Part shown: piece by piece, positions 1 through 7,644 of the stretch
Layout: the number at the start of each line of letters is the position of its first letter
Numbering within the stretch: position 1 is the first letter of the stretch
DNA from: CAYQMF01 sp964418595
GTDB taxonomy: Bacteria > Planctomycetota > UBA1135 > UBA2386
Direction of reading: 5' to 3'
DNA length: 11,970 nucleotides
NCBI GenBank assembly: GCA_964418595.1
Contig: CAYQMF010000163.1
Span: 1-11,970, forward strand
The notes under the pieces: generated by a model
The model's input: only the letters and a program-made list of their open reading frames with translations
Databases searched by the model: none
Told to the model about the DNA's origin: nothing
Position numbers and translations under genes: made by a program

Positions 1-470
1 TCCTGTTCGGGGGTGACGACCTCGCCGACACATGGTCGTACACCACGACACAGCCGGCGTCGTTCACGCCGCATTACGCCGGCTGCGCGTCGAGCGTGGG
101 TGTGCCTGTGCTCGGGGGCAGCCTGCCGTGGCTGGGAGGAACCTTCGCGGCGACGGTCGCGCCGGTGCCCGCGGCCTCGGCCACGGTGCTCGCGCTGGGC
201 TTCTCGGCGACGACGCTCTTCGGTGCCATCCCGCTGCCGCTGGACCTCACGCCGCTCTCGATGCCGGGGTGCTGGTGGTACACCGACATCAACGCGACCC
301 TGCCGATGGTGACCGGAGCGGGCACCGCACGCCTCGACCTGCCGCTGCCGACGGCCGCACACCTCGCGGGCGTGCCGTTCTTCTGCCAGGCATTGGTGCT
401 CGACCCCCCGGCAAACCCGCTCGGGCTCGTGATCAGCAACCCGGGCGCTGGCGTGTTGGGCGCGCGGTAG
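1..470 (+). CDS. C-terminal part of a kelch-like secreted protein (5' end outside the window)
   Basis: The reading frame is open from base 3, with no start inside the natural frame, and ends at TAG 468-470, so this is the 3' end of a longer gene. The first residues read LFGGDDLADTWSY, which matches the end of a kelch/galactose-oxidase beta-propeller repeat (the 'xxFGG...DTWxY' pattern). The rest (from about base 81) is a beta-rich, low-charge module that reappears at the C-terminus of the next four genes; its signature here is FFCQALVLDP followed by VISN. No membrane anchor follows. A GTG at 96 could mimic a start, but it lies inside the continuous frame and would cut off the kelch motif. The role is probably extracellular binding or a structural propeller; the ligand cannot be told. 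The kelch call rests on a single partial repeat. Confidence 0.8.
   Translation, partial: LFGGDDLADTWSYTTTQPASFTPHYAGCASSVGVPVLGGSLPWLGGTFAATVAPVPAASATVLALGFSATTLFGAIPLPLDLTPLSMPGCWWYTDINATLPMVTGAGTARLDLPLPTAAHLAGVPFFCQALVLDPPANPLGLVISNPGAGVLGAR
81..470 (+). other. Shared C-terminal module, copy 1
   Basis: About 130 residues from the GCASS segment to the stop. They contain a central GCWW (one Cys), a G-T-A-x-L-D-L-P strand, and the closing signature QALVLD with SN nine residues after the Asp. The same order of strands and signature is seen in four downstream genes. The function is unknown; a sorting or surface-attachment role is an inference. Confidence 0.65.
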
Positions 471-500
471 GCCGAGTCACGGCGGCGCGGGGCGGACGTT

Positions 501-536
501 GCGGCTCTCTCACGCGGTGCCACCGAAGCCAGCCGC
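501..536. terminator. Weak stem-loop between convergent genes
   Basis: GCGGCT (501-506) can pair with AGCCGC (531-536), and inside the loop CGGT (515-518) can pair with ACCG (522-525). It sits in the 94-bp gap between two converging genes, where a bidirectional terminator would be expected. There is no T-run on either side, so it does not look like a classic intrinsic terminator. Short GC stems are common by chance at this base composition. Confidence 0.22.
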
Positions 537-564
537 TCGAAAGCGACTTCCTCGGATCAGGTCA

Positions 565-981
565 TCACGACCCTACGCGCAGATCGAGGCCCGACGTCAG
601 CACCACACCCATCCCCGCAAGATCCACGAACGCGCCCTGCGTGTAGAAGCGTTGGCCGAGCAGAGAGGCGTGCGCAGGTAGTGCCAGCACGTGCCTCGAC
701 GGCTCACCATGCGCCCGCCACGTCGCGGGCGGGCCGATCGCAAACGGCAGGCTCTCGTCGATCAGCAGGTCGGCCGTGCCGCCACCGACGCCGAAGCCCG
801 GCAGCGCAACCCCGCACGGCCAACCCGGTGCCGGGCCGGTGCCCAGCAGGTGCAGCGTCACGGTCGTGCTCGGGTCGAGGCCCGTCTCGCGCCCGGGGTC
901 GTCGATCGCCACGCCGAACGAACGGCCGACGGCAGGCACATTCGCGGGCAACAGGCTACAGCGAAGCGGGGTACCGCTGCA
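565..981 (-). other. Shared C-terminal module, copy 2 (most divergent)
   Basis: Residues 398-535 of the seven-repeat protein. A Cys-containing start, a PAVGRSFGV strand, LLGTGPAPGWPCGV, and the terminal signature FYTQGAFVD match the order seen in the other copies. The [ST]N dipeptide is replaced by TSGL. Recognised mainly by the Q-G-x-F-V-D signature and position, so assignment is less certain than for copies 1, 3 and 4. Confidence 0.5.
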
Positions 982-2172
982 CGACGGCCGGACGCCCACC
1001 CCGCCGCTGCTCATCGCACCGACGTGCGCGGCGATCGGCACGATGTAGTAGCCGTTGGCGTCGACCACCTGACTGCCGCCGGCGAACAGCGTGCACGCCC
1101 CACCCGCCGCGGCGCCGAGGAACTGCGCACTCCGCCTGCCGGCGAGGCCTTCGACCACCGTCCATGCGGAGCCGTCCCAGTGCTCGATGGTAGTGCCGAA
1201 GGCCCACACGTCGTTGGGCGCAAACGCGAGCAGGCGATTGGGGAAGCCCTGCGTCGGCCTGCGCGCGAACCGTGAACCGTCCCAGTGGATGACGTACGGC
1301 ACGGTCTGCGGCGGCGAGAACGTCTGCTCGTACCCCGCGATCCAGACGTCGTTCGACGCCGTCGCCGCAACGGTGGAGAGCACGTAGTACGCGAGCGCCT
1401 GGGTCGGCGGGTTGATCATGCTCCAACCTGCGGTCGTCTTGCGGGCGAGGTAGGGCCGGTAGTTGCCGCCACCGTCATTGGCCACGGCCCACAGTTCGCC
1501 GGGCCCAGCCGCCGCCACGTCGACCACGACGTTGCGCGCCGAACTGATGAGCGGCAGGTGCTCGCGCTGGAAGTTCGCGCCGTCCCAGTGCCACACGACC
1601 TGTCCGGCCGGGCTCACCTGATCGCCGGACCAGTAGCCCCAGAAGTCGATGTCGTTCGGCGCACGCGCGACGATCCGTTTGATGATCGAACCGCTGCTGC
1701 TCGCCATGTAGCTGAAGAACGGGATCGGCGCGGGCACCTCGTTCCATTGCCGGCCATCCCAACGCAGCACGAAGAGCTGCGGTCCGATGTGTCCGTTGTT
1801 GGGGAACGCGATGTACTTCCATCCCGCCGCCCACACCTCGTTCCGCGCCACGGCCGCCACTGCCCAGAGCTCGCACACGCGCACGCCCGGCGCAACGGCC
1901 GGACTCGGCGCCGGCACCTGCTGCCAGGCGCTGCCGTCCCAGTGCAGCGTGTAGCTGAACCACTCGCTGTTGCCGGCGCCTGGCACGCGATAGTGGCCCA
2001 CCGCCCACGCGTCGGTCGCCGACAGCACCGCCACATCGCGGATCCGCGTATCGACGGACTCCGCCGGCAGAGGCGTCGCGAGCAGGGCCGGCGAACCGCA
2101 CGGGGCCTGGGCAGGAGATGTCGCGTCGAAGAGGATCGCGACGCAGGAGAACAACGCGAGGTGACGCAGCAT
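565..2172 (-). CDS. Secreted protein with seven DxWAxG repeats (probable seven-bladed beta-propeller) plus shared C-terminal module
   Basis: 535 residues. The start was chosen at ATG 2172-2170 because it begins a clear signal peptide (MLRHLALFSCVAILFDATSP, cleavage probably after AQA at 21-23) and has a weak GAGG 10 nt upstream; the open frame runs much further upstream, but only antisense to the neighbouring gene. Seven related motifs recur: DAWAVG (54), EVWAAG (112), DIDFWG (174), ELWAVA (226), DVWIAG (275), DVWAFG (321) and TLFAGG (361). Most are followed by an [HR]WDG motif (77, 137, 196, 296, 331). Seven copies at 40-60 residue spacing suggest a seven-bladed propeller. Residues from about 398 are the shared C-terminal module (FYTQGAFVD near the end). 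Ligand and enzyme activity are unknown; I see no catalytic motif. It diverges from the FG-GAP gene at 2326. Confidence 0.88.
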   Translation of the reverse strand: MLRHLALFSCVAILFDATSPAQAPCGSPALLATPLPAESVDTRIRDVAVLSATDAWAVGHYRVPGAGNSEWFSYTLHWDGSAWQQVPAPSPAVAPGVRVCELWAVAAVARNEVWAAGWKYIAFPNNGHIGPQLFVLRWDGRQWNEVPAPIPFFSYMASSSGSIIKRIVARAPNDIDFWGYWSGDQVSPAGQVVWHWDGANFQREHLPLISSARNVVVDVAAAGPGELWAVANDGGGNYRPYLARKTTAGWSMINPPTQALAYYVLSTVAATASNDVWIAGYEQTFSPPQTVPYVIHWDGSRFARRPTQGFPNRLLAFAPNDVWAFGTTIEHWDGSAWTVVEGLAGRRSAQFLGAAAGGACTLFAGGSQVVDANGYYIVPIAAHVGAMSSGGVGVRPSCSGTPLRCSLLPANVPAVGRSFGVAIDDPGRETGLDPSTTVTLHLLGTGPAPGWPCGVALPGFGVGGGTADLLIDESLPFAIGPPATWRAHGEPSRHVLALPAHASLLGQRFYTQGAFVDLAGMGVVLTSGLDLRVGS

Positions 2173-2238
2173 GCCAACGACCTCGCAACGGCCGGGCCAG
2201 GCGCCGCGCAAACCCTCCGTGCCCACATCCCGCACACG

Positions 2239-2259
2239 CGCGTCCGCATCCCGGACGCG
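2239..2259. promoter_or_regulatory. Perfect inverted repeat in a divergent intergenic region
   Basis: CGCGTCCG (2239-2246) and CGGACGCG (2252-2259) are perfect inverted copies around a 5-nt centre. The element lies in the 153-bp gap between the minus-strand gene starting at 2172 and the plus-strand gene starting at 2326, about 67 bp from each start. It could be an operator for both genes or an mRNA hairpin. No convincing -35/-10 pair is visible in this gap, so the promoter itself is not located. Confidence 0.35.
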
Positions 2260-2325
2260 ACGACGGGCTGTGGAGCGCGGCACGCGCGTTGATCTCGGGG
2301 CGATCTCCACTGACGGACGCTCCCG

Positions 2326-4956
2326 ATGTCTACCCCTCGACTCCTCGCGCTCTCGACCCTCACGGGGAGCGCCTTGCTCCTCGCCCCGCCCCTCCACGCG
2401 CAGACGACCCCGCGCCTCCTCGCCTCTACCAGCAGGTCCTTCCACACCGGCGACCAGGACCTCGCGGAGGCGTATCGGCCGTACGAGGTCGCCGTCGCCG
2501 ACTTCGATGGCGACGGTGCGCCCGACGTGGCCCTCGCCCACTACGGCAACTTCATCGCGCCGAAGGTGTCGTGGATGCGCAATGCGGGCGACGGCACGTT
2601 CGAGCGTCCGCAGCTCCTGGCCGCGAGCGGCGACACGATGGACGTGGTCGCAGCCGATCTCGACGGGGACGGCGACGTCGATCTGGCGTTCGCGCAGAGC
2701 AGCGAAGGAACGACCGGGCAGGCGGTGCTCGTCTGGCTCAACGACGGACGCGGCGGCTTCGGCGGCGAGGCGCGCTTCCCGACCGGCGCCGGGCCCACCG
2801 GTATCGCGGCCGGCGACATCGACGGGGACGGCGACATCGATCTGGTCACCGCGAACAACGGGTTCAACGCCGCGAACGTGTCCGTGCTCGTCAATGACGG
2901 CGCAGCCGGCTTCGCCACGCGCCGCGACCTCGCTGCGCCGGGCCAGAAGCCGCGGCGGGTCGAAGTCGCGGATCTCACCGGCGACGGCCGGCCGGAGATC
3001 GTTGCGAGCCTGAGTGACGGCAGCCCCGACTTCGCGGTGTTCACCAACGATGGCCGGGGTGGTTTTGGCACCCCCACGCTGCACTCGGCTGGATTCACCT
3101 CGGCGACCGACGGTGGCGTGAAGCTCGCCGATCTCGACCGCGACGGCGACGCCGACGTCTTGTTCGGCGCAATGGCCAACGGCCTCGTATCGAGCGTGGC
3201 CCTGTTCCGCAATCAGGGCGGCGGACAGCTCGGCGCACCGGAGAGCCTGATGACCGCGATGGCGTTCGGCACCGTGTACGACTTCGCGGTTGCCGATGTC
3301 ACCGGCGACGGATGGCCCGACATCCTGGGCACGGCGCAGTCATCGGCGTACGGCTGGGTGCTCCTTCCTGGCGACGGGCGCGGCGGGTTTTGGAGCGCGC
3401 AGGTGTTCCGTAGCGGGGAGATGGCACGCGCGATCGCGGCGGCCGACTTCGATGGCGACGGCGATCTCGACGTCGCCGTGGTGAACTCGGGATCCCTGAC
3501 CCTGACGGTACACGAGAACGAGAACGGTTCGTTCGCGATGCCGACGCGTGTGACGGTGCCGGCGTTCTCCGCGCAGTCCGATGTCGGCGACATCGAAGGC
3601 GATGGCGACCTCGACCTCGTGACCACGTCCGGGATCATCATGGTGCTCACCAACGACGGCCTCGGCGGCTTCACCGCCAATCAGGTGGTGAACCTGGGCG
3701 GCTCGCTGACGAGCCCACGCCTGCGCGAGCTGGACGGGGACGGCCGCGCCGACCTGCTGTTCCTGCGTGGCAGCTTGCAGGTGGCGTTCGCCGACGGCTT
3801 CGGCGGGTTCGGGACGCCGCAGGCGATCGCGCTCGGCGGCACGGCGCGTTCGATCGACACGATCGACGGCGATGGCGACGGCGACCGCGACATCGTCGTG
3901 GCCGGTGCCCTCGGCGGGCGCGGCGGGTTCTTCTACCTGGCGAACCTGGGCAACGGCGCGCTCGCGACGCCCGTCTTCCATGCGGCGTCCTCCACCAGCG
4001 TCGAGAACCACGCGCTGGTCGGCGACTTCGACAACGATCGTCGTCCCGATGTACTCACCGCCAGCGGTGCCGACGTGCGCGTGTGGCTGGGGGCCGGCAG
4101 CGGTTTCTTCCAGCCGCCGCTCGTCTCGAGCCTCGGCATCGGTGGCACCAACCACGTCACCGTCGCCGACCTCGATGGCGACGGCCATCTCGACGTCGCG
4201 GCGTCGTCGTACGGCTCGACCTTCCGCGGCGAGCTGCTCACGATCGCGTTCGGCTACGGCGATGGCGACTTCGGCCCACCCGTGCACGTCTACGGGATGT
4301 TCTCGCTGCAGTACGGCGGCACGGGCGGACTCGACCACCTCGACGTCGACGGCGACGGTGACATCGACCTCGTCGCGGGGTGCTACGGCGCCGACGACGT
4401 CGAGGTCTTCGTCAACCGCGGCGGTCGCCAGTTCGAAGGACACCACCGGTACGGCGTGAACGGCGTGGTCACCGGCGTGCGCGTGGGCGACTTCGATCGC
4501 GATGGTCGCCCCGACGTCGCGGTCAACGTCGGCACGGAGCCCCCCATCGGCGGCGCCATCGCCTTCCTGCGCAACGTCGCCGGACGCCTGCCGCTCGAGG
4601 ACCTCGGCGCGGGCCTCGCCGGAACCCGCGGCGTGCCCCGTCTGGGCGCGCTCGGCGATGGCGTCCCCGGTCAGCCCTTCCAACTGGTGCTGCGCCGGAC
4701 GCGTCCGAATGCGCCGCTGGTGTACGCCATTGGCGCCGTCGCGGTCCACATCCCCTTGTTCGGCGGCACGCTGGTGCCAGCGCCGACCCTCGCGTTGCCG
4801 TGGTCGAGCGATGCCGCAGGCAACGCGACGCTCGGATTCGCCTGGCCGGGAGGCATCGCGCGCCGCGCCGACCTGTTCGCGCAGGCCTGGGTGCTCGATC
4901 CCGCTGGCCCGCAGCAGTTCGCGGCCAGCAATGCACTTCGCATGACCCAGCTCTGA
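2326..4956 (+). CDS. Secreted FG-GAP/VCBS repeat protein with 14 calcium-loop motifs and shared C-terminal module (paralog A)
   Basis: 876 residues. The N-terminus (MSTPRLLALSTLTGSALLLA, cleavage near HAQ at 24-26) is a signal peptide, which supports the ATG at 2326; only a weak GGA lies 8 nt upstream. Fourteen D-x-D/T-x-D-G-type loops begin near residues 59, 111, 164, 216, 269, 324, 374, 422, 468, 513, 567, 615, 673 and 722, about 50 residues apart, each usually followed by [PLVI]D and hydrophobics, with LF(x)N(x)G(x)GxF segments between them. This is the FG-GAP/VCBS pattern known from integrin-alpha-like propellers; 14 copies suggest two seven-bladed propellers, each blade binding Ca2+. Residues about 768-876 are the shared C-terminal module (LFAQAWVLDP, AASNAL). 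Loop 9 starts with Glu and loop 11 reads DFDNDRRPD, so these may bind metal less well. Probable extracellular structural or adhesive protein; no enzymatic domain is visible. Followed after 10 bp by its paralog. Confidence 0.93.
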   Translation: MSTPRLLALSTLTGSALLLAPPLHAQTTPRLLASTSRSFHTGDQDLAEAYRPYEVAVADFDGDGAPDVALAHYGNFIAPKVSWMRNAGDGTFERPQLLAASGDTMDVVAADLDGDGDVDLAFAQSSEGTTGQAVLVWLNDGRGGFGGEARFPTGAGPTGIAAGDIDGDGDIDLVTANNGFNAANVSVLVNDGAAGFATRRDLAAPGQKPRRVEVADLTGDGRPEIVASLSDGSPDFAVFTNDGRGGFGTPTLHSAGFTSATDGGVKLADLDRDGDADVLFGAMANGLVSSVALFRNQGGGQLGAPESLMTAMAFGTVYDFAVADVTGDGWPDILGTAQSSAYGWVLLPGDGRGGFWSAQVFRSGEMARAIAAADFDGDGDLDVAVVNSGSLTLTVHENENGSFAMPTRVTVPAFSAQSDVGDIEGDGDLDLVTTSGIIMVLTNDGLGGFTANQVVNLGGSLTSPRLRELDGDGRADLLFLRGSLQVAFADGFGGFGTPQAIALGGTARSIDTIDGDGDGDRDIVVAGALGGRGGFFYLANLGNGALATPVFHAASSTSVENHALVGDFDNDRRPDVLTASGADVRVWLGAGSGFFQPPLVSSLGIGGTNHVTVADLDGDGHLDVAASSYGSTFRGELLTIAFGYGDGDFGPPVHVYGMFSLQYGGTGGLDHLDVDGDGDIDLVAGCYGADDVEVFVNRGGRQFEGHHRYGVNGVVTGVRVGDFDRDGRPDVAVNVGTEPPIGGAIAFLRNVAGRLPLEDLGAGLAGTRGVPRLGALGDGVPGQPFQLVLRRTRPNAPLVYAIGAVAVHIPLFGGTLVPAPTLALPWSSDAAGNATLGFAWPGGIARRADLFAQAWVLDPAGPQQFAASNALRMTQL
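2500..4515 (+). repeat. 14-copy FG-GAP/calcium-loop repeat array
   Basis: Protein-level repeat, residues 59-730 of paralog A, with mean period about 51 residues. At the DNA level the loops give short, imperfect GACGGCGAC-type repeats but no exact long repeats, so the array is old and diverged. Confidence 0.88.
4627..4956 (+). other. Shared C-terminal module, copy 3
   Basis: Residues about 768-876 of FG-GAP paralog A. It aligns end to end with copy 4: GVPRLGALG / GAPRLLGVG, VPGQPF / VPGQTI, LFGGTLVP / WFGGLLIP, LFAQAWVLD / FHLQAWIVD, AASNAL / AASNGL. The clear similarity to the neighbour anchors the definition of the module. Confidence 0.8.
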
Positions 4957-4966
4957 AATCACAACC

Positions 4967-7618
4967 ATGAATCTCCCCTCGTACGTGCTCCTCATCGCGC
5001 TTGCCGGCACGACTCTTCCCGCCCAGTTCTACGAGCCTGAGTTCGACGTGCCGTGGCTGGGCTACGACATCAACGTCTATCCCAAGGCCATCGAGATCTG
5101 GGACGTGGCGCAAGGCGACTTCGACGCCGACGGCACACCCGACCTCGCCGCAGTGAGCTGGTACCCCAACCCGGAACTGTCGGTCCTGTTCGGCGACGGC
5201 GGCGGCGGGTTCTTCCCGCCCCAGCGCTACCCGCTCGCGCTCGGCTCGCTCGGCGTCGAGGCCGCCGACATCGATCGCGACGGCGACCTCGACCTGCTGG
5301 TCTGCGACACCGGGCAGCGCTGGGAGGGCGCGTCGTTCTCGGTGTTCCGCAACGGTGGCGCCCGCGTCTTCACCGCAGCCGGCAGCTTCCCTTGCGGCCA
5401 AGGCCCCAGCGGCATCACGACCGGCGACTTCGACGGCGACGGCGTGCTCGATGTCGCCGTCGCCCACGACAAGTACATCGTCCCGGGCGTGTCGATCGCC
5501 GTGGTCCTGGGCACCGGCCTCGGCGCGTTCGCGACGCCGACGATCCTGCCGATGCCGAGCGGCACGTACGACATCGAGGCCGGCGACCTCGATGGCGACG
5601 GGCGCGTGGACCTCGTGGTGGGGCACGAGAACCGCCGCGTGTCCGTGCTGCGCAACACGGGCGGCGGCAACTTCGCCGCGCCGGTGATCCTCACACCCGA
5701 CCCGCTGGGCTCGTTGTTCCGCGAGCCCGACGTCCTCCTCGCCGACGTGGATGGCGACGGCGATCTCGATGTCCTCTTCTCCGGCGCCGGCGCGGTCAAC
5801 ACCGGGATCGGGTTCGTGGACCTGTTCCGCAACCAGGGCGCCGGAGTCTTCGCGGCACCGCAGCCGATCCCCCTTGGCGGAGGCATGGACGGCGCCGCTG
5901 GCCTGCACCTGCGCGACCTCGATCGCGACGGCGTGAAGGATCTCCTCGCCGCCAGCGGCGCGGGCGAATGGGCGCTGCTCCGCGGCGATGGCGCAGGCTT
6001 CTTCCACCCCGCGCGCGTCTTCCGCGCCGGCGACGAACCGTTCCGCTTCGCGACCGGCGACCTCGACGGCGACGCAGATCCGGATGTCGTCGTGATCGCG
6101 CGTGCGTCGATGGAGGCGTGCGTGTACCGCAATGATGGTCACGCCGGGTTCGTGCAGCCGGCGGCGGAGCCGCTGGTGGATCCTTCTCTCGCGCCGGTCT
6201 CCTCGAGCCACACGGTCGTGATCGACATCGATGGCGACGGCGACGCCGACTTCGTCACCGGCTACAGCGCCAACTTCGTCTCGCGCACCGGGATCACCGT
6301 GCGTCGCGGCCGCGGCGACGGGACGCTCGGGCCGATCGAGGACTACCTCACCCCGCTCTTCCCGAGCAGCCTCGTCGCCGGCGACGTCTCTGGCGACGGC
6401 GCCCCCGATCTCGTCTGGCTCGAGACGACGTTCGGGGTCGGCACGCCGGTGCTGCAGATGAAGGTCAACGACGGCACGGGCGGCTTCGGCCCCACGCGCA
6501 CCATCGGTGTCCGCGCGCGCGGCGGTGACGACGGCGCGCTCCTGCTCGGCGATGTCGACGGCGACCGCGACCTCGATGTCATCGCCACGGGCACACTCTT
6601 CGACGTGCTCGTGTACCGCAACCTCGGCGGCGGAGTCTTCGCGGCGCCGCTCGTGCACGTCGTGGGCGGTGTGGTGTCGGCGCTCGGGGTCGGTGACTTC
6701 GACCGCGACGGCGACCTCGACCTCGCGACCAACACGGCGGCGCAGGGCTGCTTCGAGATCAGCCTCAACACGGGCGGCGGCGTCTTCGCCGCGCCGTTCC
6801 CGGAGACCAGCGGGCGCGGCGTGCGGGCCATCGCCGTCGCCGATGTCAGCGGCGACGGCATCGCAGACCTCTGCGGCGGCTACGACCTCGACGGCGACGG
6901 CGCCACCGTGCTGGTCGGCCGCGGCGATGGGACCTTCCGCCCGGCGCGCAACCACCACGGCACCTACAGCGGTTCGACGCGCCACATCGCCGTCGCTGAC
7001 CTCGACGCCGATGGCTGGCTCGATCTGTTCGCCGCGAACTTCACGGCGCAGGACGTTTCGTACTGGCGCAACTCCGCCGGCGCGCTCTTCGAGGACCTCC
7101 GCCGCTACGGCGTGGGCCACCCCGTGCGCTCCGTCGCGCACACCGACTTCGACGGCGACGGCGTCGGCGACCTCGTCGCTCAGGTCGAGCCGCCCTCGCC
7201 GACCAACGGCTGGTACTACCCGGCGTTGACCGTGCTGCGGGGCAAGGCGCGCGGCATCAGCGATCTCGGCTACCCGTTGCCGGGCGCGCGCGGTGCGCCG
7301 CGACTCCTGGGCGTCGGGCTGCTCGTGCCAGGTCAGACGATTTCATTCGAACTGCGGAACGCGGCGCGCGCGGTGCCCGCGGCGTGGGTGCTCGGCACCG
7401 CCCGCCTCGACCTCCCATGGTTCGGCGGCTTGCTCATCCCGCAGCCGCAGGTGGTCCTGCCGTTTCGCACCGACCAGGAGGGTGGAGGGCGCTGGCCGCT
7501 CACCTGGCCGCGCGGACTGCTCGCTGGCACGGCGTTCCATCTCCAGGCGTGGATCGTCGACGCATCCGCCGTAGCAGGCCTCGCCGCCAGCAACGGTCTG
7601 CGCGCGGTACGGCTCTGA
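4967..7618 (+). CDS. Secreted FG-GAP/VCBS repeat protein with 14 calcium-loop motifs and shared C-terminal module (paralog B)
   Basis: 883 residues. The start at ATG 4967 gives a short signal peptide (MNLPSYVLLIALAGTTLPAQ). No ribosome binding site is visible, and the previous stop is only 10 bp upstream, so translation is probably coupled and the two genes form an operon. Calcium-type loops begin near residues 51, 101, 154, 207, 260, 317, 365, 420, 473, 529, 577, 626, 678 and 727: again fourteen, consistent with two seven-bladed propellers. An extra YDLDGDGA near 639 follows loop 12 but lacks the rest of a blade. Blades 6-7 and 14 align in order with paralog A (for example LFRNQGAG / LFRNQGGG and RRYGV / HRYGV), showing duplication of the whole gene rather than independent repeat growth. 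The last ~109 residues are the shared module. Probable extracellular, Ca2+-stabilised structural or binding protein; partner unknown. Confidence 0.93.
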   Translation: MNLPSYVLLIALAGTTLPAQFYEPEFDVPWLGYDINVYPKAIEIWDVAQGDFDADGTPDLAAVSWYPNPELSVLFGDGGGGFFPPQRYPLALGSLGVEAADIDRDGDLDLLVCDTGQRWEGASFSVFRNGGARVFTAAGSFPCGQGPSGITTGDFDGDGVLDVAVAHDKYIVPGVSIAVVLGTGLGAFATPTILPMPSGTYDIEAGDLDGDGRVDLVVGHENRRVSVLRNTGGGNFAAPVILTPDPLGSLFREPDVLLADVDGDGDLDVLFSGAGAVNTGIGFVDLFRNQGAGVFAAPQPIPLGGGMDGAAGLHLRDLDRDGVKDLLAASGAGEWALLRGDGAGFFHPARVFRAGDEPFRFATGDLDGDADPDVVVIARASMEACVYRNDGHAGFVQPAAEPLVDPSLAPVSSSHTVVIDIDGDGDADFVTGYSANFVSRTGITVRRGRGDGTLGPIEDYLTPLFPSSLVAGDVSGDGAPDLVWLETTFGVGTPVLQMKVNDGTGGFGPTRTIGVRARGGDDGALLLGDVDGDRDLDVIATGTLFDVLVYRNLGGGVFAAPLVHVVGGVVSALGVGDFDRDGDLDLATNTAAQGCFEISLNTGGGVFAAPFPETSGRGVRAIAVADVSGDGIADLCGGYDLDGDGATVLVGRGDGTFRPARNHHGTYSGSTRHIAVADLDADGWLDLFAANFTAQDVSYWRNSAGALFEDLRRYGVGHPVRSVAHTDFDGDGVGDLVAQVEPPSPTNGWYYPALTVLRGKARGISDLGYPLPGARGAPRLLGVGLLVPGQTISFELRNAARAVPAAWVLGTARLDLPWFGGLLIPQPQVVLPFRTDQEGGGRWPLTWPRGLLAGTAFHLQAWIVDASAVAGLAASNGLRAVRL
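5117..7171 (+). repeat. 14-copy FG-GAP/calcium-loop repeat array
   Basis: Protein-level repeats, residues 51-735 of paralog B, with mean period about 52 residues. Same number of loops as in the upstream paralog. Confidence 0.88.
7289..7618 (+). other. Shared C-terminal module, copy 4
   Basis: Residues about 775-883 of paralog B, running from GAPRLLGVG through WFGGLLIP to QAWIVD and AASNGL. Ends six residues after SNGL, with no hydrophobic tail. Confidence 0.8.
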
Positions 7619-7622
7619 GCTT

Positions 7623-7637
7623 GCGGCCGCCGGCCGC
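7623..7637. terminator. GC hairpin between convergent genes
   Basis: GCGGCC (7623-7628), a 3-nt loop, and GGCCGC (7632-7637) form a perfect 6-bp stem in the 26-bp gap between the stop of the FG-GAP gene (7618) and the stop of the opposing CxxCH gene (7645). The position fits a bidirectional transcription stop, but no T-run follows on either strand. Confidence 0.33.
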
Positions 7638-7644
7638 GATGGAG

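Noticed and set aside
2173..3084. Upstream extension of the minus-strand seven-repeat gene
   Set aside because: The open frame continues, but it is antisense to the FG-GAP gene and the signal peptide begins at 2172, so the extension is not part of the protein.
3340..5010. Second long minus-strand open frame over the first FG-GAP gene
   Set aside because: Same antisense artefact as above, with no independent evidence.
4523..7141. Open frame of about 870 codons on the minus strand, antisense to the FG-GAP genes
   Set aside because: Its translation is rich in VAVAIEV/RRG-type low-complexity sequence mirrored from the GACGGCGAC repeats. It has no signal peptide or recognisable domain, and it crosses two convincing plus-strand genes. 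It follows from high GC and codon bias.
2500..7171. Regular short GACGGCGAC-like DNA repeats suggesting a CRISPR or satellite array
   Set aside because: The period is about 150 bp, imperfect and in frame, and it encodes the calcium loops of FG-GAP blades; there are no identical repeats with unique spacers.
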